From assembly GCA_035294465.1 (NCBI GenBank), contig DATGKW010000113.1, forward strand, positions 1 through 25,485: DNA of 25,485 nt, read 5' to 3'. This DNA comes from Paraktedonobacter sp035294465 (lineage in GTDB: Bacteria; Chloroflexota; Ktedonobacteria; Ktedonobacterales; Ktedonobacteraceae). Positions 7,966-14,686 of this stretch are shown here, one piece after another. Both the position numbers and the translations under genes were made by a program. A model generated the notes under the pieces. The model did not search any database and had not been told where the DNA came from. It saw only the letters and a program-made list of their open reading frames with translations. The stretch's first letter is position 1; every line of letters starts with the position of its first letter.

Positions 7966-9048
7966 ATGACCTATCACAGTGAAGTGGTGGGTAGCCTGCT
8001 CAGACCCACATATCTCACGGAAGCGCGCAAGCAGTTTGAGGAGGGTCAGCTCAATGCCAGGGATTTCAAGGCGATAGAGGATCGGGCGGTCAGCGAAGCA
8101 ATCGCTTTGCAGGAAGCGGCCGGCCTTGATGTGATTACCGACGGAGAGCAACGCCGCTACGCCTTCTATGGGCATCTGGTTGAAGCGCTGGATGGCTTCG
8201 ATAAACTTGGTGGCTGGGCCATCCCGTTCCACGACGAATCAGGCGAACAGCTTGTCTATAAACGCCCCGTCGTGGTAGAAAAGCTAAAGTGGCGCAGGAG
8301 CATGTGCGCGGAAGAATGGGTCTACTTGCGCTCGCATTCCTCTACGCCCGGCAAAGTGACCATGATCAGCGCGCAACAGGCCGCAGCCTATTACGATCCT
8401 GAGAAATCGAAGGGAGCCTATCCCAGCCGGGACGCCTACCTGGCGGATATCGTTGATTTCTCGCGCCACGAGGTTACAGAACTGATTCGCCTGGGCTGCA
8501 CATACATTCAGATCGATGCGCCACAGTATGCCGCGCTGCTCGATCCGCAGATCCGTGAGGGCTATCGCCAGCGTGGCAGCGATCCCGACAAGTTGATTGA
8601 TCTGTGTATTGAGATGGATAATGCCATCATCGATGGGCATCCTGGCATTACCTTTGGTATTCATATCTGTCGTGGCAATAACCAGAGCAAGTTCTATGCC
8701 GCAGGCGATTACGAGCCTATTTCGCGTATCTTTAGCCAGACACACTTCCAGCGCTTCCTGCTCGAATATGATGACGAGCGCTCAGGGGGATTTGAGCCGC
8801 TACGCCATATGCCCGATGATCGTTTCGTTGTGCTTGGTCTGGTGACCACCAAGAAGCCGCACCTGGAAGCTGCTGAAGAGTTGCGCGCGCGCATTGAGGA
8901 TGCTGGCCGCTATGTTCCGCTGGAGCGTCTTGCGCTCAGTCCACAATGCGGCTTTGCCTCAACTATGGAGGGAAATCGTCTGACTGCTGACGACCAGCGT
9001 CGCAAGCTGGAACTTGTGGTAAGCGTTGCTCACGAGGTCTGGGGATGA
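7966..9048 (+). CDS. MetE C-terminal-like zinc methyltransferase homologue
   Basis: The 360-residue protein is homologous to the C-terminal catalytic half of cobalamin-independent methionine synthase (MetE) and lacks the N-terminal half. The zinc ligand set is intact: His233 and Cys235 (GIHICRGN), Glu267 (LLEYDD) and Cys328 (SPQCGF). The Glu-to-Cys spacing of 61 equals that of E. coli MetE, while the Cys-to-Glu interval is about 10 residues longer. The family includes methionine synthases but also zinc-thiolate alkyltransferases such as epoxyalkane:coenzyme M transferase, so the acceptor is not fixed by homology. A near-perfect GGAGGTGAT site precedes the ATG, implying strong translation. It follows the aldolase by 80 nt on the same strand, so a role in the aromatic pathway is plausible. 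A housekeeping methionine role is the alternative. Confidence 0.8.
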   Translation: MTYHSEVVGSLLRPTYLTEARKQFEEGQLNARDFKAIEDRAVSEAIALQEAAGLDVITDGEQRRYAFYGHLVEALDGFDKLGGWAIPFHDESGEQLVYKRPVVVEKLKWRRSMCAEEWVYLRSHSSTPGKVTMISAQQAAAYYDPEKSKGAYPSRDAYLADIVDFSRHEVTELIRLGCTYIQIDAPQYAALLDPQIREGYRQRGSDPDKLIDLCIEMDNAIIDGHPGITFGIHICRGNNQSKFYAAGDYEPISRIFSQTHFQRFLLEYDDERSGGFEPLRHMPDDRFVVLGLVTTKKPHLEAAEELRARIEDAGRYVPLERLALSPQCGFASTMEGNRLTADDQRRKLELVVSVAHEVWG

Positions 9049-9061
9049 TAACTTAACCCTC

Positions 9062-9135
9062 TGACGAGTGTAGCAGCACTGCTTGCCCGCTTCGTAGATC
9101 CATGAAGCGGGCAAGCAGTGCTGCTACACTCGTCA
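9062..9135. repeat. Perfect 32-bp inverted repeat with 10-nt loop
   Basis: The left arm (9062-9093) and right arm (9104-9135) are exact reverse complements over 32 bases, with the loop at 9094-9103. The stem is GC-rich in its inner half. On the plus strand it is followed by a run of six A, not T, so it does not fit a canonical intrinsic terminator in either direction. It begins 13 nt after the stop codon of the MetE-like gene and ends 32 nt before the ligase start. A REP-like or MITE-derived hairpin, or a factor-dependent terminator or RNA-stabilising stem, are the likely options. Confidence 0.9.
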
Positions 9136-9167
9136 AAAAAGAAAGAGAGGACAGGAGAGAAAAAAGC

Positions 9168-10796
9168 ATGACCGATCCATCTTCTTCCGCACCTACCGTG
9201 CGGCCTTTTGTCAGTACCGAGCTTTTCCGGCCCTCGCTCCAGTATCCGACCTATCCCTATGCGGAGATGCTAGCGCGCACGGCTGAACGCTATCCGGAGC
9301 AGGTGGCGCTGGTCTTTCGCGAAGCCTATCTGACGTACCGGGAACTCGATGCGCTGGTTAATATCCTGGGGAATGCGTTGCTCAATCTAGGAATTCGCCG
9401 AGGCCAGCGGGTTTGCCTGTTCATGACAAATTGTCCAGAATATGTGATCAGCTGGTTTGCTATCACGCGCATTGGCGCCGTGGCCAGTCCACTTAATCCA
9501 TCATATAAAGAACGCGAGGTTGCCTATCAACTTGTGAATAGCGGTGCCGTGGCGCTGATCGTCCAGAGCGAACTCCTGCCGCTGGTGGAGGCAGTGCGCA
9601 CGCAAACGCCAGAGCTACGCCTGCTCCTGGTAGTGGGCACCGCGGAACACAATGCCGAAGCGCAGATCTATTCTGTCTCTCGCCTGTTAACCAGCTATCC
9701 AGCGACGCCGCCTGCCGTCAGCGAGCTAAACTGGGAGGATCTGGTTGCGCTGCCCTATAGCAGCGGCACGACCGGCTTGCCTAAAGGCGTGATGCTCAGT
9801 CACAAAAATCTGGTAGTCAATGCCTGCCAATCGATTGCAACAGCCCACATTACCTTTGCGGATCGGATGCTCAGTTTTATTCCACTGTATCATATTTATG
9901 GAATCATGCTTATGGGCTGCGCGGCCATGTCGGGGGCACGCCTGGTGCTGATGGAGCGCTTTGAGCCGGGTCTCTGGCTGCAATTGATCCAGGAGCAGCG
10001 CGCAACCATTGTGTACAGCGTTCCCACCGTGCTGGCGGCTGTGGCAGACTGGCCAAATGTAGAAGAATATGATCTGAGCAGTGTGCGTTTCAACCAATGC
10101 GGAGCAGCTCCTGTGCCTCCTCCCCTGGCGCGGCGTTTCGAGGAGCGCACGGGCATCACCGTTATGACCTCGTATGGTCTGACAGAGGCTGCACCCGGCA
10201 CGCATTCAAATCCTGTGTATAATCCACAGCTCATCAAAGTTGAGACCATTGGCCTTCCCATTCACGATACCCAGCAAAGAATTGTCGATATCGAAACCGG
10301 GCGGCGCGAGCTGGCCGCGGGCGAAGAGGGTGAGTTAATTATTAAAGGACCGCAGGTCATGCTGGGCTACTGGAAGGCCCCAGAGGCGACCGCTGAGACG
10401 CTGCGTGATGGCTGGCTCTATACAGGAGATATTGGTTGGCGCGATGAGCTTGGCTATGTTACGATTACCGATCGCAAGAAGGAAATGATCAAGTATAAAG
10501 GATTTAGTGTGGCCCCGGCTCAGATTGAAGCAATTTTTCTTGAGCATCCTGCGGTGGCCGATGTGGCCGTTGTCGCCAAACCGAGCGACGAGGCTGGGGA
10601 GATCCCCAAAGCTTTTGTGGTTCTGCGGCCTGGTTATGAAGATCAGTCTGCTTACGAACTCATGGTCTGGGTCAATAATCAGCTCGCTTCTTACAAAAAT
10701 GTGCGCTCTCTGGAATATATCGACGCTATTCCCAGAAATCCCTCTGGCAAGATCCTGCGCCGGATTCTCAGAGAACGGGAGCAACACCGTATGTAG
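9168..10796 (+). CDS. Acyl-CoA synthetase (AMP-dependent, 4-coumarate/fatty-acid type)
   Basis: The 542-residue enzyme is a class I adenylate-forming ligase that activates a carboxylic acid via an acyl-AMP and transfers it to CoA. Conserved motifs appear in order: the P-loop YSSGTTGLPKG (about 197-207), YGLTEAAP (336-343), YTGDIGWRDELGY (about 418-430, with Asp421), ITDRKKEMIKYKGF (about 433-446) and the catalytic Lys528 in RNPSGKILRR. Length fits 4-coumarate-CoA or medium/long-chain ligases; specificity cannot be read out. The start at 9168 is chosen for AGGAGAG upstream. An earlier in-frame ATG at 9102 lies inside the hairpin and is unlikely. It could activate the acid released by the ring-fission hydrolase or an aromatic precursor acid. 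Confidence 0.88.
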   Translation: MTDPSSSAPTVRPFVSTELFRPSLQYPTYPYAEMLARTAERYPEQVALVFREAYLTYRELDALVNILGNALLNLGIRRGQRVCLFMTNCPEYVISWFAITRIGAVASPLNPSYKEREVAYQLVNSGAVALIVQSELLPLVEAVRTQTPELRLLLVVGTAEHNAEAQIYSVSRLLTSYPATPPAVSELNWEDLVALPYSSGTTGLPKGVMLSHKNLVVNACQSIATAHITFADRMLSFIPLYHIYGIMLMGCAAMSGARLVLMERFEPGLWLQLIQEQRATIVYSVPTVLAAVADWPNVEEYDLSSVRFNQCGAAPVPPPLARRFEERTGITVMTSYGLTEAAPGTHSNPVYNPQLIKVETIGLPIHDTQQRIVDIETGRRELAAGEEGELIIKGPQVMLGYWKAPEATAETLRDGWLYTGDIGWRDELGYVTITDRKKEMIKYKGFSVAPAQIEAIFLEHPAVADVAVVAKPSDEAGEIPKAFVVLRPGYEDQSAYELMVWVNNQLASYKNVRSLEYIDAIPRNPSGKILRRILREREQHRM

Positions 10797-10842
10797 ATGC
10801 TTTGAGGGAGGCCGGAAAGGATGCGTAGAGAGCGGGAGAAAA

Positions 10843-11901
10843 TTAGAAGCTATCCTCTGGGTAGGTAAAAACGATCTGGAGGGCTTCTTGTGGCGAGTGA
10901 TCCAGCCATTTGAAAGTCTGAATAGCGTGGCTGAAAGGAAAACTATGTGTAATCAGCGGGAGGGTTTGTAGGGTTCCTTTCTTGAGTAAAGTAATGGCGT
11001 ATTGGTCCAGCCGGCGTTTGTCCCAACATGGCGCTCGGCGAGAAAGGCATCCATTGGTGCTCATTGAGGACAATAAGGTGATCCGGTTACGCGACCATTC
11101 GCCGCCTAGATATAAGTTCCTTTCAGTCTCGCTGTATGTGCCAATGGTAACGACGCGCCCGCCAACGCGGCAGCACTGGATTGCTGTATAGAGACCCTCT
11201 GAGCTTCCTGATGCCTCGATGGCAACATCGACTCCGCCGTTCGATGCTTGTTTGATTGCCAGAGCAGCATGATCCTGAGCATTGACTGGGACACCGCCAA
11301 GCTGGGATACAAAGTTCAGGCGTTGTGGGATAAAATCAACGCCATAAACAACACTGGCTCCGCTTAGTTTGGCAAATTGCAAGGCCAGAAGTCCAATCAC
11401 GCCGGTTCCGACAATTGCAACTTGGTCTCCGAGGGCAATTTGCCCATCATGGATACCGTTGAGTGCTGCGCGTGCTCGCACGACAAAAACAAAGCGTTTT
11501 AGCTTCTCGGAAAACTGATCTGCAAGCTCTTCGGGGCTAAGTAGCAAACCATACAGCGCTTCGGCTTCACTGACAATGTGAGTTTGCCGGTGTGGTCTGT
11601 CTACCCAAACAAGTGATCCCTGACGGATGCTCTCGACTCCAGGCCCGATGTTCTGTACTATCGATATAGTCTCATAGCCAATAACTCGTGGCCATGACTC
11701 CGGATTGAGCTGATTGCGATAGAGACGCCACTCATGATCCCATACCTTAGAAGAGGTGAGGCCACGATAATTGCGTAGCTCTGTTCCCGTGCTGATGCCG
11801 CTGTAAAGAGTTTTGAGGAGAACTTCTCCCTGTTGGACATCTCGCTCGGTGTAAGAGCGCAGGGAGAGGGTACGGGGTTTCTCGACAACAAGTTCTTTCA
11901 T
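10843..11901 (-). CDS. Medium-chain dehydrogenase, BchC-like, without classical zinc ligands
   Basis: This 352-residue member of the medium-chain dehydrogenase/reductase superfamily has a GroES-like N-terminal domain and a Rossmann domain (VAIVGTGVIGLLALQFAKLS, about 161-180, and VVYGVD ending in Asp189, suggesting NAD over NADP). The usual catalytic zinc ligands are not in place: the Cys position reads GISTGTE (Ser37) and the His position reads GYE (Tyr76). No four-cysteine structural zinc loop is visible. The same GISTGTE/GYE pattern occurs in BchC-type bacteriochlorophyllide dehydrogenases and relatives, so this is a subfamily trait rather than decay. The start at 11901 follows AGGAGGAG. 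A longer frame to 12045 overlaps the upstream kinase. The gene is downstream of the guanylate kinase gene with a 59-nt gap, probably in one operon. The substrate is unknown. Confidence 0.78.
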   Translation of the reverse strand: MKELVVEKPRTLSLRSYTERDVQQGEVLLKTLYSGISTGTELRNYRGLTSSKVWDHEWRLYRNQLNPESWPRVIGYETISIVQNIGPGVESIRQGSLVWVDRPHRQTHIVSEAEALYGLLLSPEELADQFSEKLKRFVFVVRARAALNGIHDGQIALGDQVAIVGTGVIGLLALQFAKLSGASVVYGVDFIPQRLNFVSQLGGVPVNAQDHAALAIKQASNGGVDVAIEASGSSEGLYTAIQCCRVGGRVVTIGTYSETERNLYLGGEWSRNRITLLSSMSTNGCLSRRAPCWDKRRLDQYAITLLKKGTLQTLPLITHSFPFSHAIQTFKWLDHSPQEALQIVFTYPEDSF

Positions 11902-11960
11902 CACTCCTCCTGGTGAGTGAGTCAGCGAAGGTATCGCTTCGTCTCGGTGATCGAAACTAG

Positions 11961-12602
11961 TTACTGGAAATCGAACCTTTTGATAGTGTAGTCTTGAATG
12001 TGTCTTGCGCTGCATTTTTCGGCAAGGACAATAGCTTCTATACAAGTCACCGTTTCGGCCAGCTTGCCTTCGCGGTTCACGATAATGTAGTCAAAATACT
12101 TTGTGTGGGAGAGTTCAGATTTTGCTGTGGAAACCCGGCTTGCGATTTCATCTAAAGATTCGGTTCCCCGTGCTATCATATGTGCCGAGAGTTGGTTCAA
12201 CGATTCTGGGACTAAGAGGATCAACACTGCTCGGGGAAAGACTTTCTGGATTCTAAGGGCTCCTTGAACGTCTGGCCTGATCACGACATCCTCGCCTCTG
12301 GCCAGGTACGGCTCAATCTGGCTTCGAGGTACCCCTCTGTAAGATTTATGAATGAATGTGTGCTCAAGAAAAAAGCCATCTTGAATCAAACTTTCAAATT
12401 TTGGCTGGTCGTAGAAGAAGTAATCAACTCCATCTTGTTCATGATCTCGTGCTTGCCTCGTTGTGGCTGTCACCACAAAATGAAATTTCACTCCGCGCCT
12501 GCGTAATTCCTTAATCACAGAATCTTTTCCTACGCCTGCCGGGCCGGTAATCACAATCACAAGGGGCGGCTTTTCAAGAGCGAATGGTATATGATATGTC
12601 AA
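11961..12602 (-). CDS. Guanylate kinase family protein, TTG start
   Basis: The 213-residue protein has the GMP kinase layout: P-loop GPAGVGKDS (20-28), GMP-binding TTRQARDHEQDG (48-58; Arg and Glu retained) followed by DYFF, a lid-type segment FFLEHTFIHKSYRGVP, and IARGTESLDEIASR. It should phosphorylate GMP or a related nucleotide with ATP. The motif TTRQAR replaces the usual TTRPPR and YRGVP replaces YGTP, so a divergent or specialised copy is possible. No ATG occurs near the domain start. A TTG at 12602 with AAGGAG six nt upstream is the best start; the longer ATG frame to 12803 runs through the palindromic leader and is rejected. A dehydrogenase gene follows it. A ribose-1,5-bisphosphokinase (PhnN-like) role is an alternative, but the GMP-type motifs favour guanylate kinase. 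Confidence 0.85.
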   Translation of the reverse strand: MTYHIPFALEKPPLVIVITGPAGVGKDSVIKELRRRGVKFHFVVTATTRQARDHEQDGVDYFFYDQPKFESLIQDGFFLEHTFIHKSYRGVPRSQIEPYLARGEDVVIRPDVQGALRIQKVFPRAVLILLVPESLNQLSAHMIARGTESLDEIASRVSTAKSELSHTKYFDYIIVNREGKLAETVTCIEAIVLAEKCSARHIQDYTIKRFDFQ

Positions 12603-12616
12603 GATTAACTCCTTAG

Positions 12617-12668
12617 ATACTTTCAAGTACGATCTTATACTCAAGTACCTTGTACTTAGTATATTATA
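12617..12668 (-). promoter_or_regulatory. Palindromic operator-like leader with -10 box before the guanylate kinase gene
   Basis: A near-perfect palindrome spans 12636-12663: the arm TATACTcAAGTAC (12636-12648), the spacer CTT, and the inverted arm GTACTTAGTATA (12652-12663), differing only by one bulged C. A third, direct half-site (TCAAGTAC at 12623-12630) lies 18 bp from the matching part of the palindrome. On the minus strand a perfect TATAAT is read from 12668 to 12663, placing the transcription start near 12656, inside the palindrome. No good -35 hexamer is seen. The layout suggests a repressor site or an activator-dependent promoter controlling the kinase and dehydrogenase genes. Confidence 0.5.
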
Positions 12669-12675
12669 CTGACAC

Positions 12676-12701
12676 CTCCTCGCGTGATTTTTGGCGAGGA
12701 G
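12676..12701. repeat. Short hairpin between the Nudix and guanylate kinase genes
   Basis: CTCCTCGC (12676-12683) and GCGAGGAG (12694-12701) form an 8-bp perfect stem around a 10-nt loop. It lies downstream of the Nudix stop codon and upstream of the -10 box of the kinase gene. There is no T-run after it on the minus strand, so it is not a standard terminator, although it may still separate the two transcripts. Confidence 0.4.
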
Positions 12702-12809
12702 CAGGCAACAACAAGTAAGGTAAATGCTAAATTTCTCTAGCATCTTTCTCAAGGCGCTTGCTGTCAAAATTTCTGCTCTCTTTATCAATACTCGCAGGCT
12801 CACCGCCTT

Positions 12810-13496
12810 TTAGTACGTTCTTGTGTTCGTCGATCTAGGTTTTAGCTTCTTGAGCAAATCTTCGTATATCTGAATGGCGTCATCAAATGGCCTTGAACTT
12901 TTATCTAATTGCTTAATCTCTTGCAGGGTCATCCATTTGGGGTGGTATTCTTTGACGCTCGCCAGAGATTTTGTTGTATTACCGGTAAAGATGCATATGT
13001 AGATAAAATCGTAGTGAAATTTGATGTCGCGGCGCTGCTTACGGTGCTCTATTTGGGTGAGATAAGGGGCTGGCACTCGTTCGACCACATTGTTTATCAT
13101 CTTAGGAGCCTGGATCTTATGAAATCTGGCGTGGAATTCAAACTCAGAGATCCCTGCCTCCTCTAGCAAGCTTCTTGAAACTGCCTCATGTGGCTGTTCC
13201 CACTGGTTTAATCTGCCGCCAGGCGGTAATAAGCGCCTATGATAGGGATGCTTGATTAAAAGTAAATCGTTATTCTGATTGAGCAGAAAAACTTCTACAG
13301 AATACCTGCCGCTACGGAAATATTGTAAAGCGACACTGCTGAGACGGAATATTCCCCAAATACAAACGGCAATAACGAGAAGCGCAGTTAAATACAATCC
13401 CACCTGTGGGAACCGAGCATCCAGGAACGAGCTTGTCAGGTTGATCAAGAGACCTAATAAAACGGATAAAAGAATGAACCTGTCAATAGGCTTCAT
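12810..13496 (-). CDS. Membrane-anchored Nudix hydrolase
   Basis: The 228-residue protein begins with two hydrophobic helices (about 6-24 and 31-50), then a cytoplasm-facing Nudix domain (about 65-215). The Nudix box runs from Gly94: Gly94, Glu100, Arg108, Leu110, Glu112, Glu113, Gly115 and Ile116 all fit G-x5-E-x7-RE-U-x-EE-x-G-U, except that the Glu after Arg is Ser109. The metal-binding Glu pair is kept, so activity on a nucleoside-diphosphate-linked compound is possible. An N-terminal membrane anchor is unusual for this family. The ATG at 13496 has GAGGG upstream. It sits between the HD phosphohydrolase and guanylate kinase genes on the same strand, all acting on phosphorylated compounds. 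The substrate cannot be named. Confidence 0.8.
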   Translation of the reverse strand: MKPIDRFILLSVLLGLLINLTSSFLDARFPQVGLYLTALLVIAVCIWGIFRLSSVALQYFRSGRYSVEVFLLNQNNDLLLIKHPYHRRLLPPGGRLNQWEQPHEAVSRSLLEEAGISEFEFHARFHKIQAPKMINNVVERVPAPYLTQIEHRKQRRDIKFHYDFIYICIFTGNTTKSLASVKEYHPKWMTLQEIKQLDKSSRPFDDAIQIYEDLLKKLKPRSTNTRTY

Positions 13497-13512
13497 AGCG
13501 ACCCTCGCGCAT

Positions 13513-13572
13513 AAGCTTTCCTAGAGACATAGATTTAGATGTTTCGTGGAATTGTCAACATCTAGAAAGCTT
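13513..13572. repeat. Inverted repeat upstream of the Nudix gene
   Basis: AAGCTTTC (13513-13520) is repeated in inverse as GAAAGCTT (13565-13572). The match extends by TAGA/TCTA after one extra C on the left. It frames about 45 nt immediately upstream of the Nudix start and lies next to a very AT-rich stretch (about 13573-13625), where a minus-strand promoter would be expected. No single -35/-10 pair stands out. Confidence 0.35.
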
Positions 13573-13679
13573 ACTATCAATATAACATATTATTTCATAA
13601 TGTAGCAATATATCAAACATAGTTTTTAGGACGCTTTTTCTGCGCATAGGTTCGCAGGTGCGTAGATCGTTCAGAAAGG

Positions 13680-14342
13680 CTACTCTATTCCTAACTCGTT
13701 GCCTAGTTCATTTAGATACATGTGCATGAAAGCGGTGCGTTTCTGAGCTATCTGGCGGCCGGTTTCAGTTCCCATTGTATCGCTGAGTCTGAGCAATTTT
13801 GAAAAAAAGTGATCGAGCATGTATGTGCGGTCGTCGAGATTATGGTGTCTGCCAAAAGGATCATCAGAGTGATAGAACCTCGTCTGAGGGTTACTTAGCA
13901 GTACACCTGTGACTGCCCAGCGCAGGATGCCAATTGCACCGAGACTGTCAAGTCGATCAGCATCGCGTAGGACAAGAGCCTCTAACGTGCGAGGCTTAGC
14001 TCCCCGGCTAAAACTATGGGAGATAATAGCATGGAGGATCAATTCTTGCGTATCAGCGGGGACTTGGTAACTAGTAAGCAGTTCTGTAGCTAGTTCTACG
14101 GAAAGGTCAGCATGGTGCTTCGTACTCCCATGTTGAGGCGAATGCCCTAAATCGTGCATGAGTGCTGCCATGCCGACGATAAAGCAGTTTGCTCCTTCCT
14201 TCTCAGCTATTTTTAGAGCCAGCGTATATACTCTGCTCACATGTTCCCAATCGTGTGCCAGATCTTTCGTTCCTGTAAAACGCCTCCGGATTTCGGCGTA
14301 GGCATCTAACAGTACTGCCGATTCAAATGAAGTCATCTCCAT
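13680..14342 (-). CDS. HD-domain phosphohydrolase (YedJ-like)
   Basis: This 220-residue protein contains a canonical HD metal-dependent phosphohydrolase domain. Counting from the ATG, the residues are His34 (DWEHVSRV), His63-Asp64 (ALMHDLGH) and Asp129 (LRDADRLDSLG). The pattern AHDWEHV...MHDLGHS...DADRLDSLGAIGILR resembles the YedJ group. The family removes phosphate from nucleotides or other metabolites; the exact substrate is unknown. Two starts are possible: ATG at 14342 (GAGG 9 nt upstream) or TTG at 14351, which has GGAGG at ideal spacing and adds three residues. The gene is the most upstream of the opposite-strand block and is separated from the Nudix gene by an AT-rich 183-nt gap, so it may be transcribed separately. 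Confidence 0.85.
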   Translation of the reverse strand: MEMTSFESAVLLDAYAEIRRRFTGTKDLAHDWEHVSRVYTLALKIAEKEGANCFIVGMAALMHDLGHSPQHGSTKHHADLSVELATELLTSYQVPADTQELILHAIISHSFSRGAKPRTLEALVLRDADRLDSLGAIGILRWAVTGVLLSNPQTRFYHSDDPFGRHHNLDDRTYMLDHFFSKLLRLSDTMGTETGRQIAQKRTAFMHMYLNELGNELGIE

Positions 14343-14351
14343 ATCTAACAA

Positions 14352-14686
14352 CCTCTTTCCTCCCTTTTGATTATCCAGGGTCTATCTTATCAGAAAATAC
14401 TCCATGGTCGGGGTATGGATACAAAGCAATACTCACCCTTGTACTCGGACCCAGATGCTTTTACCTTTCCGTCTTCGCAGAGGTTCTGTGGGGCGATTTG
14501 CTTATCTCTATTCCTTGCCATCTTTCCGTTGTTTCGATTATATTACCTGTAGTTTCCGGTTTGCGCAAGTACTAGCGGGGGGGAAGACGACGAGAAGACG
14601 CTTCTCCAGAATTAGCCTGCTCTGAAAGCCTCCATTATTTGTGGGGTCTGGCTGGTTTAAACAAAGAAAGAGAGCGGAACGCCAGG
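14352..14686. other. Intergenic region between HD and amidohydrolase genes
   Basis: This divergent gap of about 335 nt has only short overlapping open frames of 60-80 codons, with no ribosome sites or recognisable motifs, so no gene is called. It holds a candidate plus-strand promoter (described separately) and a small hairpin, GAGAAG/CTTCTC, at 14592-14606 with a 3-nt loop. Confidence 0.5.
14515..14544 (+). promoter_or_regulatory. Candidate promoter for the amidohydrolase gene
   Basis: TTGCCA (14515-14520, 5 of 6 consensus) and TATATT (14539-14544, 5 of 6 consensus) are spaced 18 nt apart. Transcription would start near 14551, giving a leader of about 135 nt before the ATG at 14687. Confidence 0.35.

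Noticed and set aside
9062..9141. Rho-independent terminator at the 32-bp hairpin
   Set aside because: The stem is followed by a run of A on the plus strand and has no T-run on either transcript's downstream side, so the canonical terminator call was dropped.
9726..10205. 159-codon minus-strand open frame within the CoA ligase gene
   Set aside because: The plus strand carries the conserved ligase motifs through this region; the antisense translation shows no domain.
12603..12803. 67-residue N-terminal extension of the guanylate kinase
   Set aside because: It would be translated through the palindromic leader, the -10 box and a hairpin, and has no conserved residues. A TTG with AAGGAG at 12602 is a better start.
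13632..13659. Terminator for the HD gene (CTGCG/CGCAG stem beside a T/A run)
   Set aside because: On the gene's own strand the stem is followed by A, not U, and the stem is only 5 bp.
14327..14625. Several overlapping 60-80 codon plus-strand frames between the HD and amidohydrolase genes
   Set aside because: They overlap in three frames, lack ribosome sites and resemble no family. The region looks like ordinary intergenic DNA with a promoter.
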